A stretch of 64,000 nucleotides of DNA from Rhizophlyctis rosea (Eukaryota > Chytridiomycota > Chytridiomycetes > Rhizophlyctidales > Rhizophlyctidaceae): the NCBI GenBank assembly GCA_027596075.1, contig JADGJC010000029.1, positions 156,604 through 220,603 of the forward strand, given 5' to 3'. This document shows, piece after piece, positions 1 to 11,375 of the stretch; the first letter of the stretch is position 1; each line of letters opens with the position of its first letter. The position numbers were made by a program, and so were the translations under genes. The notes below the pieces were generated by a model. It saw only the letters and a list, made by a program, of their open reading frames with translations, had not been told where the DNA came from and did not search any database.

Positions 1-171
1 ATGACCGCAACGCGTGTATTCTTCCCCTAAAATCCCCCGCTTCCTTTCCCTCTCACTGACACCATCTCTGCGATGGGCTTGGGAAGTTCTCACCATACAA
101 CCCAATACAGCTTTCGTCATATCGTACACCTACATTCCTGCAGGCCAAAAGCAAGTTGTTTCAGTCCCAAT

Positions 172-1941
172 ATGCTGAATACGACGATAGGACGACGCGG
201 TTGCACCGCTATCCTGGGACTGAGACCAGGTGGCAGTCCTTACAAACGCGTTCCCATAATACGGAGGGTGTTTGAAAGTCGGCAACCAACGCAATCTATA
301 CGACGGTATTCAACAGAAAATCAACAGGAACGCTCATGGAGAGGTATGTATGAAGGGTCTGTATTGGAATTCAAGATGTTGCTAGTGCTGGATTTTCACA
401 CCTTTCACGCCCCTATTACACTTATCAGAGAACTTCCGCCGAGGCAAGGACGCATTTTTTGGAACCAAAACTGTATGGTACCCTATACCCATATCGCTCG
501 GTCTGGCTTGCTTAGCTGCCATCCATTTCTTACGGATGCGACGACGCGAAGAGGAGAACGCGTCGGGACACCACCACGTGAAGCTGGAAGGTCCTTGGCA
601 TGTGAGTGACAGCTCGTTATGTTCTTTCTCTCTTGAAGGTCAAATACCTAAACCTTTTCAACTTTCCAGGTACAAGCTTACGCCATTTTGCCACTTCGAT
701 CAATATCGCGACTATGGGGTTGGATGAACAGCTTGACTGTTCCAGTGTGGCTGCGGGAACCGCTGTACGGGACATACTCGAAGGTGTTCGGATGCAACTT
801 GGATGAGATGGAGGTGTCTGATTTGAAAGCATATCGGAATCTGTCGGAGTTCTTCTACCGTAAACTCAAACCGGGCGTGCGACCGATCGACGAGTCATCA
901 CCTTTAGTACGTTTCCATCTCGCTGACTTCGGCCGTAGAGGCCAAACTCCTGACATTTATTGCAACAGGTTAGCCCGGCAGACGGCAAAGTCCTCCACTT
1001 CGGTCTCATAACCGAACGCAAAGTCGAACAAATCAAAGGCATCACATATTCCCTCGACGCCCTCCTCGGTCACAAACCCGAAGACATCGCCCCCACAACA
1101 CCCGAAGATGCCAAACTTATCGAGATGGCCGAGAAGACGCATTCTGAGACTGTTGTTTCGGAGAAGGACTTTGCGGACATAAACGCGGTGGAATACTCGC
1201 TTGATAAGATGCTTGGCGATGAACCGGCTAAGAAGGGGGATAATGGTGATGGGAAGGCGTTGGAGTATCATCATAAGCACGGGGGACATAAACTGAAACC
1301 GGGCAATGGACTATTTTTCTGTGTGATATATTTGGCACCTGGGGATTATCATCGGTTCCATTCGCCGGTTGATTGGGCTGTGAAGGGGAGACGGCACTTT
1401 GCGGGTATGACGAAGCTGTAGTTCCTTGGTGTTTCCAGTTGTAAACCTAACCTCAGGGTTACTATCACAGGGGAGCTCTTCTCAGTATCGCCCATGGCGG
1501 TGGAAGCCATTCGAAATCTCTTTGTCCTAAACGAGCGCGTAGTCCTACTTGGCGACTGGAAGCCGGGCTTTTTCTGTATGATTCCCGTGGGCGCGACGAA
1601 TGTTGGAGCTATTAAAATCGATTTTGATCCCGTATGTCACCTCCTCCCAATCATTCCCCGTTCTCTACTAACCCGAACCTGCCACTAACACGTTCTTGGA
1701 CCAACATATCCAGACCCTCCGGACTAACCTCGCCAAACGCCTCCAAACCGTCCCGCCTGGTACATTCACAGCAATGGACTACGCCGGCAGCGGCGTGCAG
1801 TTGCGTAAAGGACAGGAAATGGGCGGATTCATGTTGGGTAGTACTATAGTTTTGGTGTTTGAGGCGCCCACAAATTTCAGGTTTGAGTTGGAGGCTGGGC
1901 AGAAGGTCCGGGTTGGAGAAACTCTAGGTAGATTTACGTAG
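172..1941 (+). CDS. PSD1: Phosphatidylserine decarboxylase, mitochondrial type (6 exons)
   Basis: Decarboxylates phosphatidylserine to phosphatidylethanolamine at the mitochondrial inner membrane. Exons 172-343, 429-601, 670-906, 969-1404, 1471-1631 and 1714-1941 join in phase to about 468 aa. The N-terminus is Arg-rich without acids, as in a matrix presequence. One hydrophobic segment follows ([19 protein letters not shown]), then the decarboxylase domain with VSPADGKV, the HRFHSPVDW stretch and, near the C-terminus, GGFMLGST. That LGST is the self-cleavage site which makes the alpha and beta chains and the pyruvoyl group. The start was chosen at the ATG giving MLNTTIGRR because it opens the presequence; an in-frame ATG at 73 would add 33 residues. 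All introns are 62-85 nt. The family call is very secure; the exact start is less so. Confidence 0.95.
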
Positions 1942-2218
1942 GTTTCGAGTAGTGGTGGGTGAGTTGGTAGAGGGCTTTTTGGGAGTGAGATGACAACGCA
2001 GGATGATGAGAATAGTGTTTAGCACGTTTATCTCGTAATGCCACATAGCAATAGCATCAGGGATGTTTCGATGAATATTAGGAGAAGAAACTTTTCCTTC
2101 AACCGTTGCGTCTAAACTACATGCGATAATCACAAGGGGTATATATATGTACACAAAGCGCCGTTTACACCGCAGAGATTTCGATCCTAGGAAGCCCTAC
2201 CACATCAACTTCCCTCCC

Positions 2219-4315
2219 TCAATCTTTCATAGCATCCCCGTCCACCTGCTTCGATATCTTCATTTTCTGGAAGACGTCCTGAGCCCCACTGAGATTCAGC
2301 ATCTGCGGCATGCCCCTCGGACTAGCGGGAGGGAACATCCCCGAACTGCTATAACTCCCCGCCCCACCGCCCAACATCATAGGCGCGACGCCTCCCCCAT
2401 TCCCACCAGATGAAATCAATCTAGGCGAAGACGGCACCCAACCCATCGGCACGGCCCCGCCATTCCCACTACCCCCCGCCCCACCACCATTCCCCTGACT
2501 CCCATTCCCACTCCCACTCCCATTCCCCATCCCACTAGACGCCCTCTCAATCCCTAACATACTAGTCAAACTACTCGTAGAACTAACACTCGGACTCCGC
2601 TGCCTATTCATCGGATACGGCAGGCCATACCCGTACGGTCCCGTGCCACTAGGTCCCACTGCCGCAAAGTACCCTCCAGCGCCGGGCCCGGCGCCCAACG
2701 GTGGAGTCCCACCCCTCAAACTCATAAACATCTGTCCCTGCGGTTCGGGTGTTGGCATGCGTGCCATGGGTGACGCGAAGAAATTGGAGGCGTTCATGGG
2801 TGTGGAGGAGGGGGAGGATGGGATGCGGTGGGGGCGTTTGTAGGGTTCGAAGCGCTCTTCTGTGGATACTGTGAAGTCGGAGTCTGTTTTAGTCATCAGT
2901 ATAAATGTTGGGAAAGATGGATGTTGAAAGCAGGTATGGAGTATGGTACGCACATTTTCGTTTTCCTTTGCCTAATATTAGTGGACTGAGACTGCCTAAA
3001 ATGCCGCTAGGTGTATTGATGGGAGAGAGTGATGGTGATGTGATCATGTCTTGGTACCGTGCGGCATACTATGATCAATAATGTTTAATATGGGTTTGCG
3101 CATGATAACGGGCAATTCCTTGCATAGACAGAAACTCACATTGTTTTCAGGATTTAGTTTGGAAGAATTAGACATGTACACGGCAGGATCTTTGATGTGA
3201 GAATTTGGTATAGTAACAGTGCGCAACGGGAGAGGGGTAGAATCCTGAAAATCCGATTTTCGTGTCACTTCCAAAAAAAGGAGGAACAGTGGAAAATCGC
3301 CGACGCAATTACAACTAACCAATGATAGTTCATCACGCACTTCTCCAGTACTCGCAGCACTGACCGGACTATCCGGTACATCGACCAAAGGAGATGGTCC
3401 AACCCCTCCGCCTCCCGTGCCATCCACCAGCGGCAGTACCCCCTTATTCAACGCCCTCTCATGCGCAATTTCATTCATAAATGGCCGCGTCTCGTCCTCC
3501 AATAGCGTTGCGATACGACCCAGTGATCCAAGCGATTTGGACTTTTGCAGCTTTTTAATAGCTAGATTTGGGAACGAACTACCACGTTCGTCCAAAGAGC
3601 CTACTTTCATCTGGACGTCACCGTCTGAATGTGTGGGTGTCGATGATCCGCTGTCCGTCATGTTGGTGTCCCCGTCTTGCGATAGCAGTCCGCTTCCTCT
3701 TTTCGTCATGGACGGGGTTGTTGGAGTGGCAAAAGGGTTGTTAGAGTCTTCGGAAAGACCTGATGATGTGTGTTCCAGCATGTATTTCGGGCGATGTTGA
3801 GCTCGGGGAGTTCGAATGATACGGGACCATTGGGTGCGATATGGGGTGGGATCTAGACGCATTTCATCACTACTGCTGCTGCTGGAATCGTCATCATCGT
3901 CATCGTCGGCGTTCGTGGGGTTTGTGCGAAAGCCATAGGAAAGAGAATCGTCTCGCCAGGCAGTAAAATGGTTGGATATGGAGGCGTTCGAGTCGGCCTC
4001 TGTTTCGCCTGATTGATTACTGAGATAGTTTGTCTGTTGCTGCTGCTGCTGTTGTTGTTGCGATTGCTGTTGTTGTTGTTGCTGTTGCTGTTGGAAGGCG
4101 AAAGATCCATATGGGGGGAAGGAGGAGGAAGAAGCTGCGGGAGGGGCTACTGGGTTTAACAACTGCGCGGTACTAAGTTGTTTTACTCGCTGCGGAGTAA
4201 GGGATGCCAGGGATATACGGCGGTGTACACCTCGCAATGGGGTGCCTCTTCGCGGGGTATGTTGCGCTTGTGAGAAACCTCCAGAACCCGCCGTGTCGTC
4301 CGATGAATGCGACAT
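2219..4315 (-). CDS. Ser/Pro/Gln-rich protein of unknown function, spliced, with micro-exon
   Basis: I do not recognise the family. The first exon (4315-3320) encodes a Ser/Thr-rich protein with a poly-Gln tract, a poly-Asp/poly-Ser tract and several SP/TP sites (for example HTPRRGTPLRG and SLTPQRVKQL). A more ordered-looking stretch, KKLQKSKSLGSLGRIATLLE, lies near its end. Exon 2 is 3244-3140. An 18-nt micro-exon (2971-2954, AKENEN) then joins in phase to the last exon, whose 3' splice site I place at the AG before DSDFTVSTEERFEPYKRP. The tail is Gly/Ser/Pro-rich. The SP/TP density suggests a phosphorylated regulator, but this is inference only. The start is the first in-frame ATG (MSHSSDD); an upstream exon is possible. 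Confidence 0.6.
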
Positions 4316-4843
4316 TCTCTTGGGGTGGGCTGTGGGAAGTGACGTAACCTTGTTTTTGGCAAGTGAGGATGTCGCAGTAGGCTCGTATGTCAATAAATGT
4401 GTAAGCAGGTCCCAACTTTACTGGCTTGCTTCGCAAGTGAAGAAACTGCAAGAATGGGAGTGTGAGAAAGGGGCAGCAGGTCCACTTCCATCCTTTTTAT
4501 GTTGTGCTTATTTTTAGGGTTGATGGCATGGCTGGATGCGGAGCTGGGTGCCTCGCCACCTTGTGACGCGGGATTCTGGTTTCTGACCTGAATTTCGGGA
4601 CGCGTTTCTGGCCTGCACTCTGTATGGACCCTGGCGGGCATCCACAATGTACATACTGTCGGGTATCAAACTAACAACAATGTGCTTCTCGCAAGCATTC
4701 CCTTGAGACTTATAATATTAGACCAAGACAAAGCTCTGCAGATGTCGCCAACACTTCTTTACCCTTTTGACTACGAACAGCTACTCCCAATCCCCACCAA
4801 TCTTCGGCTTCACCTTCTCGAAGCTACTACTATGACCGCAGTG
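4316..4843. other. Intergenic region
   Basis: 528 nt upstream of the Ser/Pro-rich gene and downstream of the F-box-type gene, both on the minus strand. It should hold the promoter of the former. I see no gene here; the short open frames have no splice support or recognisable content. Confidence 0.5.
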
Positions 4844-6232
4844 CTAATTTTGAACTTCTACATCAACTTCTTGGCCCCATTTGGACATCCCAACAGTCGG
4901 TCGGATAATAGGCCTATCGCGGAACCTCCAGTAGATGGCATCCCTTCCCGCCCTTCCCGTCCGCTGCCCCCCGCTATCTACTTCATACTCCCGGACCATC
5001 ACAAAAAAGCCCTCGTCCGCTTGACGATCGTAAGCGGGGGGTTTGTAGGCCGTCAAGGTTCGCGTTTTGGGATCCAGCACCATAGGACTACGTGATTCAT
5101 CGCTCCAGAAGATCAAACTACTATCATCCTCCATGTACATGATGCATCCCATCCGCGGCAGTGGTATACTATATAAGAATCGGCATGTGTTGAGATCGTA
5201 AACATCAATGGCGGATCTGTCCTCATATCCCCGAAACCAAAGAAAATGTGTTCGTGTCACCATGCCATGGTCATAGCGGTAGGACCAATCATGCTCGCCA
5301 CGTATACGCATACTCCCCAAAACTCGCTTGTCTTTGATTCGGACAAGTGTGCTTTGCTGCAATGATACTAATGATGTACTAATCCTCCGTTGTTGTGCTA
5401 CTATAGACTCATTGAACATTGGATAGGGGTCCGTGGATGAGCTTTTGACGAAATCTGGGCGGGCGGTGATCGCGGGCGCCATCGTCGGGGTTGAGCTCCA
5501 CTTCGTCGTCGACAGATCACTAACATAGTATTTATGTTTTCCTGTAGCACTACATGCAGTGTGATAGTAAACGCAAGAGTTATCGCAGATCGCGGTCTCA
5601 AGGCTTTCATGTATACTGTTCACTAGCAGTCCGGCATCCAGGCGAGAACGCATCCGAAAACAATTGTTTAACTTGCCACTTGGAAGTGGCAGGCATGATG
5701 TACGGCGACATTTTCCGATGGGGCTGAGATCCTTGACTCCCATACAAATCACACCATTGTGTCTGTCCTCTCTAGCAGCAAAGATGTTGCCATCCAATGG
5801 AAATGAATGCTGCGTTTCAGATTGATAGATCACTCGGCCATTCGAGAATGGTCTAACCGGTGGCCCATTTTGAACAAAAGTTGGCCACAAAATCCCGACC
5901 AGATCCCTTTGAACCCCAGCGACCTCTTCGAGCCCATCCGCAGCACAATAAACTTCGTAGCCTTCCCTCCTGAACTCAGGGCTCCATGGTCTAGACCAAG
6001 CTTGATGTATCACCGCAACGTCTCGCCAACTCTCATTGCCAAACAGGACGGGAAGGCAACCGGCGGGGAATGCGCGGACGAGTTTGGGTTTTCATACTTG
6101 AAGCGGCGACGTAAGGCTAACTTGCCGCCAGGTACGACAGACGGATTCGCAGCGAAGGGTATTTGGCGTGTCGCCGTAGGAAAAGATGATGGTGATGAGT
6201 TCAGGGACAGTAACGAGAAGCGACGCGGGCAT
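4844..6232 (-). pseudogene. F-box-type protein gene with an in-frame TGA (or a 66-nt intron)
   Basis: Starting at the ATG at 6232 the frame reads MPASLLVTVPELITIIFSYG and then RCESVCRTWRQVSL. This is an F-box-like N-terminus (Skp1-binding adaptor of SCF ubiquitin ligases). Beyond it the same frame stays open for about 400 residues to the stop at 4844, except for one TGA at 6094-6092. The C-terminal part has repeated beta-strand-like blocks (for example RSAIDVYDLNTCRFLYSIPL and SSLIFWSDES), suggesting a propeller-like substrate domain. The TGA sits where F-box proteins usually have Trp after the box, so a TGG to TGA change is one reading. The other is a 66-nt in-phase intron (6097-6032, GTATGA to GAG), whose GAG end is unlike the YAG ends seen elsewhere here. 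Functional status is therefore open. Confidence 0.6.
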
Positions 6233-6831
6233 GTCTCTTCAGTGAGCCGTCACGGATGGAAGGATGATTTGCGTGCTTTATGGTTGATGAAAGGCACCTG
6301 CAGATGTTCAAGACGCACAAATGGCTTTCGTGGGAAAATTGAGAGCCAGTGAAGTCTAGCCTGTAAGAATGCTTACCGCGCGCAGGGTCATTTGACGACA
6401 TAAACTGACATGACATGGTGCATCATGATTCATGAAACGCCATGGGGTGGCTTGTTCCCAAAGGACCCGCGTGTTCGCCCTCAGGCCCACAGTCTGCATA
6501 ACGGCCCCCCCATAAACCTGTGCTCTGGCTGATACACATGCATACTGAAAATGCATAACACATAGCAGCATATGAAATCGACTGATGGTGTGAAAGTTTA
6601 TCGATGCAAAATTCTTGACTTCCAAGCTGAACATACCACATCAGCCTGTCCGGAACCTCAGCCGCAACAGCCCATTAATGACCAACGATCAGGGGCAGCG
6701 CAGCAAATTTGGGATCCACATGTCCGCGCATTTCAACATGAATCCGCAATGCATTCCCTTATGATAGCGTACCGGCGAATCCAACGGTCTTATGTTCTCA
6801 AGTGATACATAACGCTCGTTGGACAGGAACG
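6233..6831. other. Divergent intergenic region
   Basis: About 600 nt between the divergently transcribed F-box-type and Phactr-like genes, so probably carrying both promoters. No coding segment with splice support was seen. Confidence 0.5.
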
Positions 6832-7962
6832 ATGAGTACAACGCTTCCACCTATCGCTACGAACCAACGATCAAGCGTTACTGGAGCGAGGGTGAATGGG
6901 GGCGTGCAATCGAGTCCTGGAACTCTGACGGACGATGAGAAGGTGTTTGGGAAGGTTGTGACTGGTATGCTTGCTAAATCACCATAAGAAATGAGGTACT
7001 TATTGATGAATGTACTTGTCGCAAGATTTGAGCAAGAAATTGGCACGGCGACAGGCACCGGAAGAGTTGGTTCAACGGAATATCATGAGAGGTGAGTTTC
7101 AGTGGAGGCACATTGTGCCAAGCATTGACTAAGTGAACTTATCAGAGGATGAACTGCAACCCCAAGTCTCCAACTCCATTGTACAAGCCAAAATGGCGCT
7201 AGAGGAAGCCCGAACGAAGGACGCGTTGGGTCGACGGATTGCTAATAGACCAACAAAAGTAGATCTGAAGTTGCGGAATATCCTGAGAGGTATGACATAT
7301 CATTCTCACATGTGGGACTGATTTGCCGAAGTTGAACGATACATCTTTGACCAGTGGATAGTAGCGACGACATTTATGCTAGTGGAGAACTGGACAACGC
7401 AGTGAACATAGAAGAACGCGGCAAAGCCCTAAAATCATGTCTGAAGAAACGACCTGAGCGGAGTCAACTGGAAGAGATGAATATCATTAAAGGTTTGCTC
7501 CCACCAAAGCCCTTTCTCAATCACCGACTCCCCTTCTGACCATTCCAACATGCACCCCCACAGCTGGCGGCAGTCTAGACCCCTCCCTCATAGCAGCCCA
7601 ACAACGCCTCAAACGCTCCCAACTCGAAGACATGCTCTCCCACCGCCTCGAACACCGCCCAAATGTTGAAGAGCTCCAAGAAGCTCGCATTTTAGTCTTT
7701 TCCGAAACCGTGGAAGTCCTTCCCACGTTCCGCAGCAGCGAATATAACCGTAAACCGGATGCAAATGCCACGTTCAAAAAGCTGACATCGCAGATGAAGG
7801 TTGCGATACGAGAGGAGTTGAATACGTTTAAAAAGCATGAGATGAATGTGCATGAAGAGAGTGCGTTTGGTGGTGGTTGTTTGGTGGACTATGTCGAGTG
7901 TGCTACTGACGAAGTGTTTCAACTGTTGATTGGCAGGTTTACGGAACACTTGTTTTCATTGA
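6832..7962 (+). CDS. Phactr-like RPEL-repeat / PP1-binding protein (6 exons)
   Basis: Exons 6832-6964, 7026-7091, 7146-7289, 7355-7492, 7564-7860 and 7937-7962 join in phase to about 267 aa. Four RPEL-type units are visible: LARRQAPEELVQRNIM, IANRPTKVDLKLRNIL, LKKRPERSQLEEMNIIK and LEHRPNVEELQEARIL. RPEL motifs bind G-actin. The C-terminus follows the Phactr family closely: ILVFSETVEV, SEYNRKPD, KKLTSQMKVAIREELNTFKK and EMNVHEES, ending RNTCFH. In animal Phactr proteins this segment binds protein phosphatase 1 and directs its substrate choice. The last exon is only 26 nt, but its ending matches the family ending better than read-through of the intron. By family knowledge the protein would link actin state to PP1 activity. 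The order RPEL units then PP1 tail is intact. Confidence 0.88.
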
Positions 7963-8406
7963 TGGACGGGGGGATTGTTACCTATTGGCCAGTATTGAAT
8001 CTAGAAAGGGTGAAAGGAACGATTCTAGGTAATGGGATGTTTTGTAGTCAATGAGCAAGCATGTAATGTCACTAGATATCTTTGTGTGAGCCAGATTTCA
8101 GATTGGTAAAGATATCATCAATACGGCCATGAAGCAACTTGTTAGATTAGACCATGAATTGGTTGGCAGAGACAGGCAATCTTCCTTGAACACAATAAGA
8201 CCATTGGATTGCAGAGACTCTCTGGGAGCAGTCACTACTAATGTTTCCAAAATGGACCGGCTGTGACATACGAACACTCTTATAGAATCGATCGCACTCT
8301 GGAGCCAACTCGCTTTTTCGTACCATCTAAATTCTTTAGGATAAATACATTTTCCACCAAGTGTAATTACCAGCGCGCCCATCCTCCTTCATCTTCCATG
8401 TCCAAC
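7963..8406. other. Convergent intergenic region
   Basis: About 440 nt between the 3' end of the Phactr-like gene and the 3' end of the minus-strand gene at 8407. Nothing recognisable was seen. Confidence 0.5.
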
Positions 8407-9460
8407 TCACTCCCAGCTTGCTTCATACTCCTCCGTTCCGGTGGTTCCCTCTTCTTTGGGGGGCACGCTCCCAGCTTCAATCAGATTGAAACTCCATACC
8501 ACCTCATTCCCCATCCCTTCCCAATTCCCAGCAGCATCCACAGCGATATCACGAGCCACCACGACAATCCCCCCATCTGCCTTGATTCTCTTTGTATACA
8601 CGTTCCTCCCCACCCACCACATCACACACGCATGATTTCCCTCCAGCCTCCCCTTTTCCGAAAGGAAGGACTTGTCTACTATCCAACAGGCCATATCCCC
8701 AATTTCATTTTGAAACCTCATGTTGCGGGAGTTTGATTCGATACTGGAGTCGATACGGGCGATTTGTTTGAGAGGTGGGTGCAAGGACAGAATAGCATTT
8801 TTACACGGTTCGTCCGGGCTGTCAACGCGGACCAACAAGTTGGTGCTTGTGAGGATCCAGTCAAAACAAGAGATCTCCTCATGTTCAGAGGTGCTGGGGA
8901 GGCCCAGACAGTTTGCCTGGCACAAGCTCCCATAGAGATATGTGCGAAGGCTCGTCGTACTTCCCCACAACAAGGAAGGCGTCATTGACTTTGATAACCA
9001 GATCTTGGTCATGGTCAAAGATCCTTGTCCGCTTCAGGTCACGATCTGGTAATTGCCAGCGTCGGGTGCTGGTTCTGGCAAGTCTTTCCACCTCTTCTTC
9101 CCATGGTTCGGCACAGACAAAGAAGTGAGTTCCGAGCACCACCATGTTCGCGCAATTGTGATGCCCAGCGTTTGAGAATGCCCATATCGGAATGGGTTCT
9201 AGTTTGGAATTTGCCACCCACTCCAACGTCTGAATGTCAAAGATTGAGACATCATCTTGACGTTCCTGCATAAAAGCGTCATATCTACACTGTCCCCTGC
9301 GCCGCCCCAATTCCTGACCAAAAAGCTCAGCGTCAACCAAACAACAAAAGGAAAGTCGTGGGCATTGAGGAGGGCTGGGCCCATGCCATAGATTACGAAT
9401 GCCCGGACCCTTATGGCAAATACTCATATGCCATCGAAACGCAGAAACATATAAAGTCAC
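8407..9460 (-). pseudogene. Decayed or partial relative of the F-box/propeller-type gene
   Basis: Two overlapping minus-strand frames look like one protein. The upstream frame (9460-8885) carries DDVSIFDIQTLEWV and FLVVGKYDEPSHISLWELVP, similar in style to the C-terminal half of the gene at 4844-6232. It then runs into a stop. The downstream frame (from about 8960 to 8407) continues with EEISCFDWILTSTNLLVRVD and VVARDIAVDAAGNWEGMG. No GT-AG pair of plausible size joins them, so a frameshift near 8885-8960 is the simplest explanation. No F-box and no convincing start were found upstream; a GTAAGT-type site near 9467 hints at one more exon. I regard it as a degenerate or wrongly sequenced gene of unknown function. 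Confidence 0.4.
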
Positions 9461-9483
9461 TTACCCCGGTTGGAACGGACTTG

Positions 9484-9510
9484 ACGATACCTACGATACC
9501 TACGATACCC
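9484..9510 (+). repeat. Three copies of a 9-bp direct repeat
   Basis: The unit ACGATACCT is repeated in tandem (two full copies and a third ending in C), with no mismatch in the first 26 bases. It lies between the decayed F-box-like gene and NSE3. It is probably a simple slippage repeat. Confidence 0.8.
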
Positions 9511-9973
9511 AGGCATTGTTCTGGGTGAAGCTAAACGCGCAAGCTTTTGACCACTGCTGCAGTGGTGGGAGTTCAATTTTGTTTGCTTTCTGGAATTGTT
9601 TTGTTGCCGGTGATTGGGAAGTGCAGCGCTGGATAGGTCGTTCCCAAAGAAATCTCCAGAATGCGGGAGTGGATGAGGAAATGTGCAGGGGCATGCCAAG
9701 ATGGATCATGGCCAGCCCACTGCCTGCCTGGCCCCACCATGCCAGTGGCGTGGTGGGGTGTGAAGGGTTTGTCCGTCATTTCGGACAATTTGTTTGCGCC
9801 ACACACCAATAATGTTCCCCATCTGAAATGCCTCTAAAAATATCCTGTCCCTCTTGTCCCAATTTACCCCACCAATCTACACCGATCTCCCCATCCGCAT
9901 AACAGCCCCAGCAATTGCTCACTGATAACGACACTTCACTTTAGAAACGTGCAAAACTTTTTTCAACTTCAGT
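9511..9973. other. Intergenic region upstream of NSE3
   Basis: About 460 nt with no supported gene. The part next to 9973 should contain the NSE3 promoter and 5' UTR. Confidence 0.5.
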
Positions 9974-11375
9974 ATGGTATGTTGGTTGATTGGTCAGGGC
10001 TAGACTTACACACAGAACTCAACCTTATTTGACAGAGCCGAAGACTTCGAAACCGGACAATAGTTGTACGTGCCACGCCAATGTCAAACAGATAGCCTTG
10101 CATATTGACACATGTTTTCAACAGGACGAAGATGCAGAAATGGAGGAAGCGGGTCCGTCCGGAACTCAGTCTCAACAGCTTACACAAAGTCAATCACAAT
10201 CCCGTGCCTCTCTCGGTGGAGCGTCTCAACCTCGCGGTCAAACGGGGGACGAAGAGGCGTCTTCATCGGATGATGAGCCGGCCCAAACACAGAGCAGAAA
10301 TCGTAGTGAACAGTATCTGGCGAAAATGCAGGAAGAGGTTTGCACTCTCCCAACGCCATTTGGTGTGACCCGACGGCCCGCTGATAACGTAGATTTCAGG
10401 AAATCAATAAGGCGGTAAAAGATTTCGTGCGCCTCGCCCTAGCTACAGAACATCAACGGCAACCATTGCGGCGGGAGGAGATCAGTAAGAAGGGTAAGCT
10501 TTATATCATCATCCACATTTGAGAATTGATACCAAAACATATCCATCATCAGTCTTGAAGGAGCACAGCAGGGCATTCGACGCGATCTTCGTGAAAGCAC
10601 AAGCGAGGTTGCGCGACGTATTTGGACTGGAACTAGTATTGATGCCGAGCAAAGAAAAACCAAGAGGAGGTGCAAGTCAATCTGCAAGACGAGGTAAATG
10701 GATGCTAACCGAACTTCCTGAGACAAGCACGAATAACACAATTGCAGCCACGGAAGATAGAACTCCTACAACTTCGAAGGCCTACATCCTCCGGAGCGTA
10801 CTTCCACCCAACACCCGCGAATCTGTAAACAGCTGGGGCGACGAGCAACCGCTCATGGTCCTCATCTGCATCATTCTGTCCCTGATCTTCGTTCACGGAC
10901 GATCAATAACGGATGGTATGTACCGTCTTGCTCACAACATGACCCGGTCGCATTTCTTATCAGCTTGCGACGATTGTCTCTACACAGGAAACCTGCATTC
11001 CCTCCTCCGCCGCCTTCGCATCAACAAAGATTACGCACATCCCATTTTCGGTCAACGGGACGCTCTTCTCACCTCCCTCTGCAAACAAGGGTATTTGGAG
11101 AAAATCAAGCATGCCACCAATGAGATCAACATGAATGATATGGATTCGGAGGGGTGTGAGTACGTGTGGGGCCCAAGAGCGAAAGTGGAGTTCACGGAGG
11201 AGAGCGTGGTTGGATTCGTTTCTGATGTAAGGAATTGGATGTGGCATATCTTGAGAATTACATACCGGTGAACTCACTCTCACTGTTTCAGATGTATCCG
11301 GATTTGGAAGGAGGGGTACGGAAGCGGTTGGAAAACGATGTGCGGTCTTCCGCCGGCATTGCGATGGCGGAGTGA
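9974..11375 (+). CDS. NSE3: MAGE-domain protein Nse3 of the Smc5-Smc6 complex (8 exons)
   Basis: Exons 9974-9976, 10036-10062, 10125-10337, 10400-10493, 10553-10693, 10748-10915, 10988-11226 and 11292-11375 join in phase to about 322 aa. After an acidic, Gln/Ser-rich leader comes the MAGE homology domain: VKDFVRLALATEH, REEISKKVLKEHSRAFDAIF, AYILRSVLPPN, LMVLICIILSLIFVHGRSIT, NLHSLLRRLRI and YVWGPRAKVEF. Fungi have a single MAGE gene, Nse3, which with Nse1 and Nse4 forms the ubiquitin-ligase/kleisin arm of Smc5-Smc6 in DNA repair. The first coding exon is the ATG alone and the second adds only SRRLRNRTI. The 54-nt intron at 10694-10747 is a multiple of three, so its retention would not break the frame; it has a GCTAAC branch-like motif and a TTGCAG end. 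Confidence 0.9.

Noticed and set aside
6092..6094. Genetic code change with TGA read as Trp
   Set aside because: Other genes here use TGA as a stop (for example NSE3, the Phactr-like gene and paxillin), so a code change is not supported.
5807..6352. Plus-strand frame of 181 codons opposite the F-box-type gene
   Set aside because: The minus strand carries the F-box motif and the long continuing frame; the plus frame has no recognisable domain.
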